From assembly GCA_946408145.1 (NCBI GenBank), contig CAMJQX010000045.1:1-10429 (forward strand): 10,429 bases of DNA, written 5' to 3'. Position 1 is the stretch's first letter, and the number at the start of each line of letters is the position of its first letter. A model generated the notes under the pieces. That model had not been told where the DNA came from. It was given only the letters and a program-made list of their open reading frames with translations, and searched no databases. The position numbers and the translations under genes were made by a program. The DNA is from an uncultured Clostridia bacterium. Its GTDB lineage: Bacteria; Bacillota_A; Clostridia; Oscillospirales; Oscillospiraceae. This document shows, in pieces, positions 1 through 6,074 of this stretch.

Positions 1-2165
1 ACAAGTACGACGGCAAGCTCTCCGTCGGCTACTGCTCCTGCCGCAACGCCCGCCGTCTCTACGGTCAGGGCTCCGGCGAGATCCAGGACGACTGCTGCAT
101 CGGTCTCGGCGACTTCGCCGAATACCTGGTCGAGACCGGCAAGGGCCGCCCCATCACCAAGGAAGAGGCGCTCGCCATCTGCCAGCGCGCCGAGGAGAAC
201 GGCTACGTCCATCAGACCACCAATATCGACGGCTCCGACAAGATCTTCGGTCTGTGCAACTGCGACATCGGCGTCTGCTTCGCTCTGCGCACCAGCCAGT
301 ACTTCAACACACCGAATCTCTCCGCCTCCGCCTACCGCGCCCATGTCAACAAGGAAAACTGCGTGGCCTGCGGCAAATGTGTCGAGGTCTGCCCTGCCGG
401 CGCCGTGAAGCTCGGCCAGAAGCTCTGCACCAAGCAGGGTGAGGTCAAGTATCCGCAGCAGCCTCTGCCCACGCTCAAATGGGGCGAGAAGGACTACAAC
501 CCCAATTACGTCTTCGACAACCGCAAGAACTGCCACGAGAGCGGCACCGCCCCCTGCAAGACCGCCTGCCCGGCGCACATCGCTATCCAGGGCTACATCA
601 AGCTCGCCAAGGAAGGCCGCTATCTCGACGCCCTCAAGCTCATCAAGCAGGACAACCCCTTCCCCTCCGTCTGCGGCTACGTCTGCAACCGCCGCTGCGA
701 GGACGCCTGCACCCGCGGCGCGATCGACAAGGCACTCGCCATCGACGAGATCAAGAAGTTCATCGCCGAACAGGATCTCAAGAGCGAGGAGCGCTATGTT
801 CCCACGCCCCTGTACCGCCGCCCGATCGACAAGCCCTATGAGGAGAAGGTCGCCATCATCGGCGCCGGCCCCGCGGGCATGAGCTGCGCCTACTATCTGG
901 CGCGCATGGGCTATACCAACGTCACCGTCTTCGACCGCAACAGGGAGCCCGGCGGCATGCTCGTCATGGGCATCCCCAGCTACCGCCTCGATCGCAGCGC
1001 CCTGAAGGGTGAGATCGAAGTCCTGGAGAAGATGGGCGTTCATTTCCAGATGAACACCGAGGTCGGCAGGGACGTCACGATCCAGCAGCTGCGCGAGCAG
1101 GGCTACAAGGGCTTCTATGTCGCCATCGGCGCGCAGAAGAGCTCCAAGCTCAGGATCCCCGGCGAGGAGCTGCAGGGTGTGTTCGGCGGCGTCGACTTCC
1201 TGCGTGAGGTCAATCTCGGCGAGAAGCCCGAGCTTGGCAAAAAGTGCGCCGTCATCGGCGGCGGCAATGTCGCCATGGACGTGTGCCGCACGGCTGTCCG
1301 CCTCGGCGCGGAGACCTATGTGGTCTACCGCCGCAGCGAGGACGAGATGCCCGCCGACAAGGAAGAGGTCGCCGAGGCCAGAGCCGAAGGCGTGAAGTTC
1401 TGCTTCCTCAACGCCCCTGTCGAGATCCTCGGCGAGGACGGCAGGGTCAAGGGCCTCAAGGTCGAGCTCATGGAGCTTGGCGAGCCGGACGAAAAGGGCC
1501 GCAGGGCCCCCGTCGGCACCGGCAGGTTCGAGGTCATCGAGGTCGATTCCGTCATTGCCGCCGTCGGCCAGAGCATCGACTGGGGCACGCTGGACATCGG
1601 CGCGCTCAAGACCGGCAAGAAGGGCAACGCTGTCGCCGATCCCATCACCTACCAGACCGCACAGGACGACATCTTCGTCGGCGGCGACGTCTATACCGGC
1701 CCCAAGTTCGCCATCGACGCGATCGCCGCTGGCCGCGAAGGCGCCGAGTCTCTGCACCGCTTCGTGCAGGAGGGCCAGAGCCTGACCATCAGCCGCAACC
1801 TCCGCGAGTTCTACGAGCTGGACAAGGACAACATCGTCCTCGGCGTGGACAGCTTCGACCGTCCCGCCCGCCAGGAGATCCGGCACGACCCCGCGAAGGC
1901 CAGGTCCTTCGAGCACGACCGGCTCACCTTCACCGAGGAGCAGGTCAAGGCCGAGGCCTCCCGCTGCCTTGGCTGCGGCGTGAGCGTCGTGGACCCGAAC
2001 AAGTGCATCGGCTGCGGCCTGTGCACCACCCGCTGCATGTTTGACGCCATCCACCTCGAGCGCGACGTGCCCGAAGCCTCGAACATGGTTCGCTGCGAGG
2101 ACAAGGTCGGCCCGATGCTCAAATACGCCGGCAAGCAGGCGATCAAGATCATTCGCAAGGGTTAA
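1..2165 (+). CDS. Iron-sulfur/FAD NAD(P)H-dependent oxidoreductase, GltD-like core with ferredoxin domains at both ends (5' partial)
   Basis: The frame is open from base 3 to the TAA at 2163-2165, giving 720 visible residues with the N-terminus outside the window. The GTG at 363 lies inside a cysteine motif and is not the start. Domains in order: a Cys-rich segment (YCSCR, DDCC, LCNCDIGVC; about nt 30-285); a CX2CX2CX3CP ferredoxin motif (nt 357-395); a GltD-type N-terminal Fe-S domain with paired cysteines (nt 530-720); an FAD Rossmann motif GAGPAG (nt 861-878); an NAD(P)H motif GGGNVA (nt 1257-1274); the GGDVYTG flavin motif near nt 1680; and a C-terminal ferredoxin-like part with CIGCGLCTTRC (about nt 2004-2040). 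The core resembles the small subunit of glutamate synthase, a family that moves electrons between NAD(P)H, flavin and Fe-S clusters. No glutamate synthase large subunit is next to it, so it is probably a stand-alone ferredoxin/NAD(P)H oxidoreductase of unknown partner. hypA follows after 2 nt. Confidence 0.9.
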   Translation, partial: KYDGKLSVGYCSCRNARRLYGQGSGEIQDDCCIGLGDFAEYLVETGKGRPITKEEALAICQRAEENGYVHQTTNIDGSDKIFGLCNCDIGVCFALRTSQYFNTPNLSASAYRAHVNKENCVACGKCVEVCPAGAVKLGQKLCTKQGEVKYPQQPLPTLKWGEKDYNPNYVFDNRKNCHESGTAPCKTACPAHIAIQGYIKLAKEGRYLDALKLIKQDNPFPSVCGYVCNRRCEDACTRGAIDKALAIDEIKKFIAEQDLKSEERYVPTPLYRRPIDKPYEEKVAIIGAGPAGMSCAYYLARMGYTNVTVFDRNREPGGMLVMGIPSYRLDRSALKGEIEVLEKMGVHFQMNTEVGRDVTIQQLREQGYKGFYVAIGAQKSSKLRIPGEELQGVFGGVDFLREVNLGEKPELGKKCAVIGGGNVAMDVCRTAVRLGAETYVVYRRSEDEMPADKEEVAEARAEGVKFCFLNAPVEILGEDGRVKGLKVELMELGEPDEKGRRAPVGTGRFEVIEVDSVIAAVGQSIDWGTLDIGALKTGKKGNAVADPITYQTAQDDIFVGGDVYTGPKFAIDAIAAGREGAESLHRFVQEGQSLTISRNLREFYELDKDNIVLGVDSFDRPARQEIRHDPAKARSFEHDRLTFTEEQVKAEASRCLGCGVSVVDPNKCIGCGLCTTRCMFDAIHLERDVPEASNMVRCEDKVGPMLKYAGKQAIKIIRKG

Positions 2166-2167
2166 GA

Positions 2168-2512
2168 ATGCACGAGCTCGGAACCATTTACTATGTGATC
2201 GACGCAGTTGAGAAGCTGATGGTCGAAAACGACCTCAAGGAGGTCGGCTCCATTACGCTGGAGGTCGGCGAGGTCAGCGGCATCATCCCCGAATATCTGC
2301 AGGATTTCTGGGAATACGCCCGCGCAAAGACCGAGCATTTCCAGAAAACCGAGCTGAAGATCGAAAAGCTGGAGGCGGTCACCTACTGCCAGGACTGCGG
2401 ACAAACCTATCCCACGATGAAGTACAAGAAGATCTGCCCATATTGCCAGAGCGGCAACACCTTCCTGGTCACGGGCAACGAGTACAACATCAAGGAAATA
2501 GAAGCCATGTAA
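2168..2512 (+). CDS. hypA: HypA-like nickel metallochaperone
   Basis: This 114-residue protein has the usual HypA length (about 110-120). It begins MHE, and His2 is the known nickel ligand of the family. The C-terminal zinc site is present as two CXXC pairs, Cys74/Cys77 and Cys90/Cys93. HypA delivers nickel, with HypB, to the large subunit of NiFe hydrogenases, and in some bacteria to urease. The ATG lies 2 nt after the TAA of the oxidoreductase, with a weak AAGG about 7 nt upstream inside that gene, so co-transcription and possibly translational coupling are likely. No hypB, other hyp gene or hydrogenase subunit is seen in the window, so the client enzyme is unknown. It may act on an enzyme encoded elsewhere or have diverged to a role linked to the upstream flavoprotein. 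Confidence 0.93.
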   Translation: MHELGTIYYVIDAVEKLMVENDLKEVGSITLEVGEVSGIIPEYLQDFWEYARAKTEHFQKTELKIEKLEAVTYCQDCGQTYPTMKYKKICPYCQSGNTFLVTGNEYNIKEIEAM

Positions 2513-2517
2513 CTGCA

Positions 2518-2571
2518 GAGGGACTGGAAAACGCTGGTTTTCCAGTCCCTCGGATTAACGTTTTCAATTTT
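2518..2571 (+). terminator. Hairpin terminator after hypA
   Basis: A perfect 15-bp stem (2518-2532 with 2537-2551) closes on the tetraloop GCTG just 5 nt after the hypA stop. The T-rich stretch TTTTCAATTTT comes about 10 nt after the stem rather than directly, so it is a non-canonical but probable intrinsic terminator for the oxidoreductase-hypA unit. Confidence 0.7.
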
Positions 2572-2581
2572 GCGGATACGG

Positions 2582-2613
2582 AAAAGCAAGGGATGCGGCA
2601 GACGCATCCCTTG
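2582..2613 (-). terminator. Intrinsic terminator of the ABC exporter gene, possibly bidirectional
   Basis: An 11-bp perfect stem (2587-2597 with 2603-2613, 5-nt loop) starts 4 nt past the stop of the minus-strand exporter gene. On the minus strand it is followed by GCTTTTCC, a short T-run. On the plus strand it is followed by a T-rich TTCTTATT, so it may also stop transcripts that escape the hypA hairpin. Confidence 0.7.
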
Positions 2614-2616
2614 TTC

Positions 2617-5532
2617 TTATTCGGTCCTGAGCGCTTCGACGGGATCCTTTTTCGCCGCGAGGCCCGAAGGGATCAGACCGGCGATGAATGTCAGCACCAC
2701 ACTGATCAGCACAAGCCCGGCCGCGCCGATCCACGGGAGCGTCGAGTTGAGCGCCATGATGCCCGTCAGATCGTGGACGATGATGTTGATGGGGATGTTG
2801 AGCAGCAGCGTCATCACGATGCCGATCGCGCCGGCGGAGAAGCCGATGATAAAGGTCTCGGCGTTGAAGACACGCGAGACGTCGCGCTTGGAAGCGCCGA
2901 TCGCGCGCAGGATGCCGATCTCCTTGGTGCGCTCCAGAACGCTGATATAGGTGATGATGCCGATCATGATGGAGGAAACCACCAGTGAGATCGCCACGAA
3001 GGCGATCAGCACGTAGCTGATGACGTTGATGATGGAGGTGATCGAGCTCATCAGCAGCGCCACCATATCGGTATAGCTGATCTGGTCGTCCTCGGAAACC
3101 GAATCGTTGTAGGCCTGGATCGCGTCGGCAATGGCGTCCTTGTTCTCAAAGGTCGAGGCGTAGATGTTGATCGTGCTAGGCACGTCGAGGTCCACGTAGC
3201 CGAGTTTCTTGAGCGTGTCCTTCAGTGTGGTCGTCGAGTAAACCGGCGGCATGGCGTTGCTGTAGATCCAGAGGTAATCGTCGTCGTCCAGCACCAGCAT
3301 GGAGAAGTTTTCGACAAGCTCCTTCGTCGGCAGCTTTTCATAGAGCGCGCGCATCTGCAGCGCATACTGCTCCTTGACCTGTTCGGCGATCATCTGCCGC
3401 ATGTAGGAATCGAGCGTCGAGTCATCCATCTGGCTGAGCATGGAGGAGTACTCCGGATAATACTGCGTGACCAGCGCTTCAATGTCCTCGCGCGTCGTGC
3501 CCTCCATCTGCTGGTCGATCAGCTCCTGCACGTAGGAATCCTCCGGCTCGCACATGAATTCGACATAGAGGTCTGCGATGGTCTCGTCGTCGGCTGCGGC
3601 GATGTAGTCCCTGGCGGCGTCGATCTTGCGTTTCTTGCTCGTCGTCTCGTCCTCCTTGTCGAGGAAGAGCAGGCCGTTGAAAACCTCGTGGTCGGGATCC
3701 TCCAGCTGGCGCCTGACCAGATCCTTGGTCTTTGCCTCGTCCATGATATGCTCGACGAGCTCATGCGTGTAGCCGACCGCGCCGGAGAGCATGCCGGAGA
3801 GCGCGTCGCTGTTCTGCCGCACGACGCCGACGATCTTCAGCTCCAGACCGTTGTTGTACAGCGTGCGCAGCCCCAGCTCTTCGGTGCTCAGATCGATGTA
3901 CTCCCCTGTCTCCTCGTCGTACTGATACTTGTCGGCCGGGAAGATGTAGCGGAAGGACATCTGACAGATCTCCTCGTAGCTCCAGCGCTCCTCATCCGTC
4001 GACATCGTCTCCTGCGACATCAGCAGCTCCATATTGCTGGAGATCTCGTCATTCGCCTTCATGCCGAGCGAATAGAGAACAAGGTCGGAAATCTCATTGT
4101 TCTCGTCGACGACCAGGACGACCTCGTCATAGCGCTCGGGCCACTTGCCGTAGAGCATGTCGTACTGCTTTTTCAGCAGCGGATTGATCAGCTCCCCGTT
4201 CTCACCTGGCAGCATCTCGATCCAGACGTCCAGCTGCTTGAACATCTGGCCGTAAGTGGAAAAATAACTGGTATAATCGCCGCCGAAGGAGGAAGACATC
4301 GCCGCCTGCATGATCTCCGTCGTGTCAGACCTGCCGATATGGCCGTTTTTATCCTCGGCGTAGGGCATGATGTCAACATTGTAGGAATACTGAACGGAGC
4401 TGATATACTGGTTGATCTCGCTGTTCTCGTCCTCGATATACTCCTTGAAGGCTTTCAGGTTGTTGGTCTCCATATCGGCGGATACCAGGGAATTCACCAT
4501 ATCGTAGAGAACGGAGCTGGAATACACCGCGTCCTTTTCATGCTTGATGCCGTCATTGTCAGAGCGCACGCCCATCAATGAGGTCATGAGGCTCGTCATG
4601 TCCACGCTCTCTGCCTGGATCGTGATCGGATAACTCGAAAGCGTATCCTCCTGCACCTTGTCGATATAGTTCTGGATGCCGTTGGACAGCGACATGATGA
4701 GCGCGATGCCGATGATGCCGATGCTGCCCGCAAAAGCCGTCAGCAACGTGCGGGCCTTCTTCGTCATGAGGTTGTTGGTCGAGAGGGCCAGCGCGGTAAA
4801 GAAGCTCATGGAGGTTTTCTTGAGCTTCGAAGTTGCGTTCAAATCGTCCGGTGCGTCAAAGGGGTCGCTGTCACCGACGATCAGGCCGTCCTTCAGGCGG
4901 ATGATACGGCTGGCATAGCCCTCGGCGAGCTCCGGGTTGTGTGTGACCATGATGATCAGCTTGTCCTTCGCGATCTCCTTGAGGATGTTCATGATCTGCA
5001 GGGAGGTCTCGGAGTCGAGCGCGCCGGTCGGCTCGTCGGCCAGGAGGATATCGGGGTTGTTCACCAGCGCGCGGGCGATCGCCACACGCTGCATCTGGCC
5101 GCCGGACATCTGATTCGGCTTTTTGTAGATCTGATCGCCGAGGCCGACCTTCTCCAGCGCCTCTCTGGCTCTGGCACGGCGTTCCGCAGGCGCGACGCCA
5201 GAGAGCGTCAGCGCAAGCTCGACATTGGAAAGGACCGTCTGATGCGGGATCAGGTTGTAGGACTGAAAAACGAAGCCGATCGAGTGGTTGCGGTAGGCGT
5301 CCCAGTCGCCGTCGCTGAAGTTTTTCGTCGACCGCCCGTTGATCACCAGATCGCCGGAGCTGTACTGATCGAGACCGCCGATGATGTTCAGTAGCGTGGT
5401 CTTGCCGCAGCCGGAATGGCCGAGGATGGCGACAAACTCATTCTCACGGAACGACAGATCGATCCCCTTGAGCGCGTGCACAACGGAATCGCCGGCGGTA
5501 TAGTCTTTTTTGATGTCCTTCAGTTTCAGCAT
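2617..5532 (-). CDS. MacB/FtsX-type ABC exporter, fused ATPase and permease, with large extracytoplasmic domain
   Basis: The 971-residue protein has an N-terminal ABC ATPase (about 1-225): Walker A GHSGCGKT 38-45, Q-loop Gln90, signature MSGGQ 142-146, Walker B DILLADE 161-167 and H-loop His198. The first membrane segment is near 262-283. A long acidic, Tyr/Met-rich region of about 530 residues follows (roughly 290-820), probably outside the membrane. The C-terminus is an FtsX domain with membrane segments near 836-863, 893-912 and 934-956 and the hallmark ERTKEIGILRAIGAS at 867-881. Family members (LolCDE, MacB, BceAB relatives) use mechanotransmission to export or extract peptides, lipoproteins or antibiotics; the substrate here is unknown. 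The ATG at 5530-5532 has GGAAGGA about 7 nt upstream. No histidine kinase or response regulator gene is adjacent, unlike many Bce-type systems. It is divergent from the tRNA gene and sits alone between its 72-nt leader and a terminator. Confidence 0.92.
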   Translation of the reverse strand: MLKLKDIKKDYTAGDSVVHALKGIDLSFRENEFVAILGHSGCGKTTLLNIIGGLDQYSSGDLVINGRSTKNFSDGDWDAYRNHSIGFVFQSYNLIPHQTVLSNVELALTLSGVAPAERRARAREALEKVGLGDQIYKKPNQMSGGQMQRVAIARALVNNPDILLADEPTGALDSETSLQIMNILKEIAKDKLIIMVTHNPELAEGYASRIIRLKDGLIVGDSDPFDAPDDLNATSKLKKTSMSFFTALALSTNNLMTKKARTLLTAFAGSIGIIGIALIMSLSNGIQNYIDKVQEDTLSSYPITIQAESVDMTSLMTSLMGVRSDNDGIKHEKDAVYSSSVLYDMVNSLVSADMETNNLKAFKEYIEDENSEINQYISSVQYSYNVDIMPYAEDKNGHIGRSDTTEIMQAAMSSSFGGDYTSYFSTYGQMFKQLDVWIEMLPGENGELINPLLKKQYDMLYGKWPERYDEVVLVVDENNEISDLVLYSLGMKANDEISSNMELLMSQETMSTDEERWSYEEICQMSFRYIFPADKYQYDEETGEYIDLSTEELGLRTLYNNGLELKIVGVVRQNSDALSGMLSGAVGYTHELVEHIMDEAKTKDLVRRQLEDPDHEVFNGLLFLDKEDETTSKKRKIDAARDYIAAADDETIADLYVEFMCEPEDSYVQELIDQQMEGTTREDIEALVTQYYPEYSSMLSQMDDSTLDSYMRQMIAEQVKEQYALQMRALYEKLPTKELVENFSMLVLDDDDYLWIYSNAMPPVYSTTTLKDTLKKLGYVDLDVPSTINIYASTFENKDAIADAIQAYNDSVSEDDQISYTDMVALLMSSITSIINVISYVLIAFVAISLVVSSIMIGIITYISVLERTKEIGILRAIGASKRDVSRVFNAETFIIGFSAGAIGIVMTLLLNIPINIIVHDLTGIMALNSTLPWIGAAGLVLISVVLTFIAGLIPSGLAAKKDPVEALRTE

Positions 5533-5557
5533 AACGGATCCTTCCGCGGAGTATCAG

Positions 5558-5586
5558 TTGACATGGGAGCAAATCTGGAGTACAAT
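5558..5586 (+). promoter_or_regulatory. Consensus sigma-A promoter of tRNA-Arg
   Basis: TTGACA at 5558-5563, a 17-nt spacer, then TACAAT at 5581-5586. This is a perfect -35 box with optimal spacing and a one-mismatch -10 box, 18 nt before the mature tRNA 5' end, as expected for a strongly expressed stable RNA. It lies within the 72-nt gap to the divergent exporter gene, whose own promoter I could not identify clearly. Confidence 0.9.
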
Positions 5587-5604
5587 AACACAGCTTTTGA
5601 ATAT

Positions 5605-5681
5605 GCCCACGTAGCTCAGCAGGATAGAGCGGCCGCCTCCTAAGCGGCAGGTCGGAGGTTCGAATCCTCTCGTGGGTGCCA
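5605..5681 (+). tRNA. tRNA-Arg, anticodon CCU, CCA encoded
   Basis: A full cloverleaf can be drawn by hand. Acceptor GCCCACG (5605-5611) pairs with CGTGGGT (5671-5677), with one G-U at the end. The D arm is GCTC/GAGC. The anticodon stem GCCGC (5632-5636)/GCGGC (5644-5648) holds loop CTCCTAA with anticodon CCT at 5639-5641. The T arm is GGAGG/CCTCT with loop TTCGAAT. Discriminator G at 5678 is followed by an encoded CCA. It decodes the rare arginine codon AGG. Its last 21 nt are repeated exactly 172 nt downstream, and its T-arm 3' strand can pair with an inverted copy at 5726-5735, so the trailer could in principle compete with cloverleaf folding. Confidence 0.96.
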
Positions 5682-5832
5682 TGGAACATGCCATCCCACA
5701 CGGGATGGCATGTTCCATCCCGATTAGAGGATTCGAATCATGTACGAACAGCACATAGGTGCTGTTCATCGACCAGTGCAAACACTGGTCGATTCTGTTA
5801 TTCTCTTTTTCGCATGAAAAAGAGAATGCATG
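5682..5832 (+). other. Palindrome-rich structured insert downstream of tRNA-Arg
   Basis: No convincing protein is encoded here. The stretch is almost entirely perfect hairpins with four-base loops: H1 17 bp (5681-5697/5702-5718, loop ACAC), H2 9 bp (5746-5754/5759-5767, loop ATAG), H3 11 bp (5768-5778/5783-5793, loop CAAA) and H4 12 bp (5800-5811/5816-5827, loop GCAT). H1 and H3 lack T-runs and are not typical terminators. An outer stem, 5726-5735 with 5833-5842 (10 bp perfect), would enclose H2, H3 and H4 and give a four-way, cloverleaf-like fold whose 3' side runs into a copied tRNA 3' end. The block lies between the tRNA promoter and the terminator at 5906, so it should be transcribed as the tRNA trailer. 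Its function is unknown: it may be a small mobile or relic insert at a tRNA attachment site, or a structured non-coding RNA. Confidence 0.75.
5726..5753 (+). repeat. Degenerate direct repeat, copy 1
   Basis: This 28-nt segment matches 5981-6008 at 23 of 28 positions without gaps. Its first ten bases, AGAGGATTCG, are the exact reverse complement of the tRNA T-arm 3' strand (5661-5670) and of its second copy (5833-5842). It also contains the palindrome GATTCGAATC at 5730-5739. It forms the 5' side of the possible outer stem of the trailer fold. Confidence 0.75.
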
Positions 5833-5853
5833 CGAATCCTCTCGTGGGTGCCA
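5833..5853 (+). repeat. Exact second copy of the tRNA-Arg 3' end (att-like direct repeat)
   Basis: These 21 nt are identical to tRNA positions 5661-5681: T-arm 3' part, 3' acceptor strand, discriminator and CCA. Identity stops abruptly on both sides (T versus G upstream, T versus G downstream), and the spacing is exactly 172 nt. Duplication of a tRNA 3' end is the usual footprint of a tyrosine-integrase attachment site, but no integrase gene lies between the copies. The distal copy could pair with the tRNA 5' acceptor strand as well as the proximal copy does. Confidence 0.9.
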
Positions 5854-5905
5854 GCGTCAGAAGAAGCCGACTTCGCTCCGTTTCCGTCGTCTCCTTCTTC
5901 CTTCC

Positions 5906-5947
5906 AAAATCGGACCCGTTTCACCGGGCTCCGATTTTATTTTTTTA
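5906..5947 (+). terminator. Strong intrinsic terminator of the tRNA-Arg unit
   Basis: A 9-bp stem (5906-5914 with 5930-5938) continues into an inner CCCG/CGGG stem with one bulged C and a six-base loop, followed by ATTTTTTTT (5939-5947). It is the first canonical terminator after the tRNA promoter, so the primary transcript would be about 350 nt for a 77-nt tRNA. It is preceded by a pyrimidine-rich stretch (about 5877-5905), part of which (5894-5900) can pair with GAAGAAG at 5860-5866. Confidence 0.9.
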
Positions 5948-5980
5948 CTGCCCAACCAGGCGGCCGTTTACCTCTCTGTG

Positions 5981-6008
5981 AGAGGGTTCGCGTCATGGTC
6001 GAACAGCA
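5981..6008 (+). repeat. Degenerate direct repeat, copy 2
   Basis: It matches 5726-5753 at 23 of 28 positions but lies outside the tRNA transcription unit, after the terminator. The partner arm that makes hairpin H2 in copy 1 is missing here; instead a short stem joins its 5' end to CCTCTC at 5971-5976. This suggests the motif is a dispersed or decaying repeat rather than a chance feature of the trailer. Confidence 0.6.
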
Positions 6009-6030
6009 TGGGTGAAATCATTATTTATAA

Positions 6031-6039
6031 ATTATACCA
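6031..6039 (-). promoter_or_regulatory. Possible extended -10 promoter directed antisense to the tRNA trailer
   Basis: On the minus strand the sequence reads TGGTATAAT, a perfect extended -10 element (TG-n-TATAAT). No good -35 box is seen at 17 nt. A transcript would start near 6024 and run antisense to the terminator and structured trailer. No convincing gene lies downstream (the longest Met-started peptide nearby is about 15 codons). It could be fortuitous in an AT-rich spacer. Confidence 0.35.
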
Positions 6040-6074
6040 CAGTTAAGCCGTAAATGATTGACAGGCTGTAAATA

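Larger units (their letters stand above)
5948..6074. other. Intergenic spacer, AT-rich towards its right end
   Basis: No gene is supported. It holds a small hairpin CCTCTC/GAGAGG (5971-5976/5980-5985), the second copy of a trailer repeat (5981-6008) and a minus-strand extended -10 sequence (6031-6036). No convincing terminator for the radical SAM gene that ends at 6075 is visible. Confidence 0.6.

Noticed and set aside
1244..2044. A 266-codon overlapping plus-strand frame
   Set aside because: It overlaps the flavoprotein in another frame and encodes Arg/Gly/His-rich sequence without domains.
3688..4581. A 297-codon plus-strand open frame
   Set aside because: It lies fully antisense to the ABC exporter, has no recognisable domain, and its composition fits a shadow frame.
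5444..5781. Small minus-strand open frames across the tRNA (85 and 75 codons)
   Set aside because: They read antisense through the tRNA (for example GFEPPTCRLGGGRS), a well-known spurious product type in automatic annotation, and have no ribosome-binding site.
5681..5853. CRISPR array or attenuator reading of the hairpin series
   Set aside because: The hairpins have different sequences and no regular repeat-spacer unit, and there is no leader peptide or downstream gene on the plus strand.
5682..5853. A second complete tRNA gene
   Set aside because: Only the 3' 21 nt match; no D arm, anticodon arm or 5' acceptor strand accompanies the second copy.
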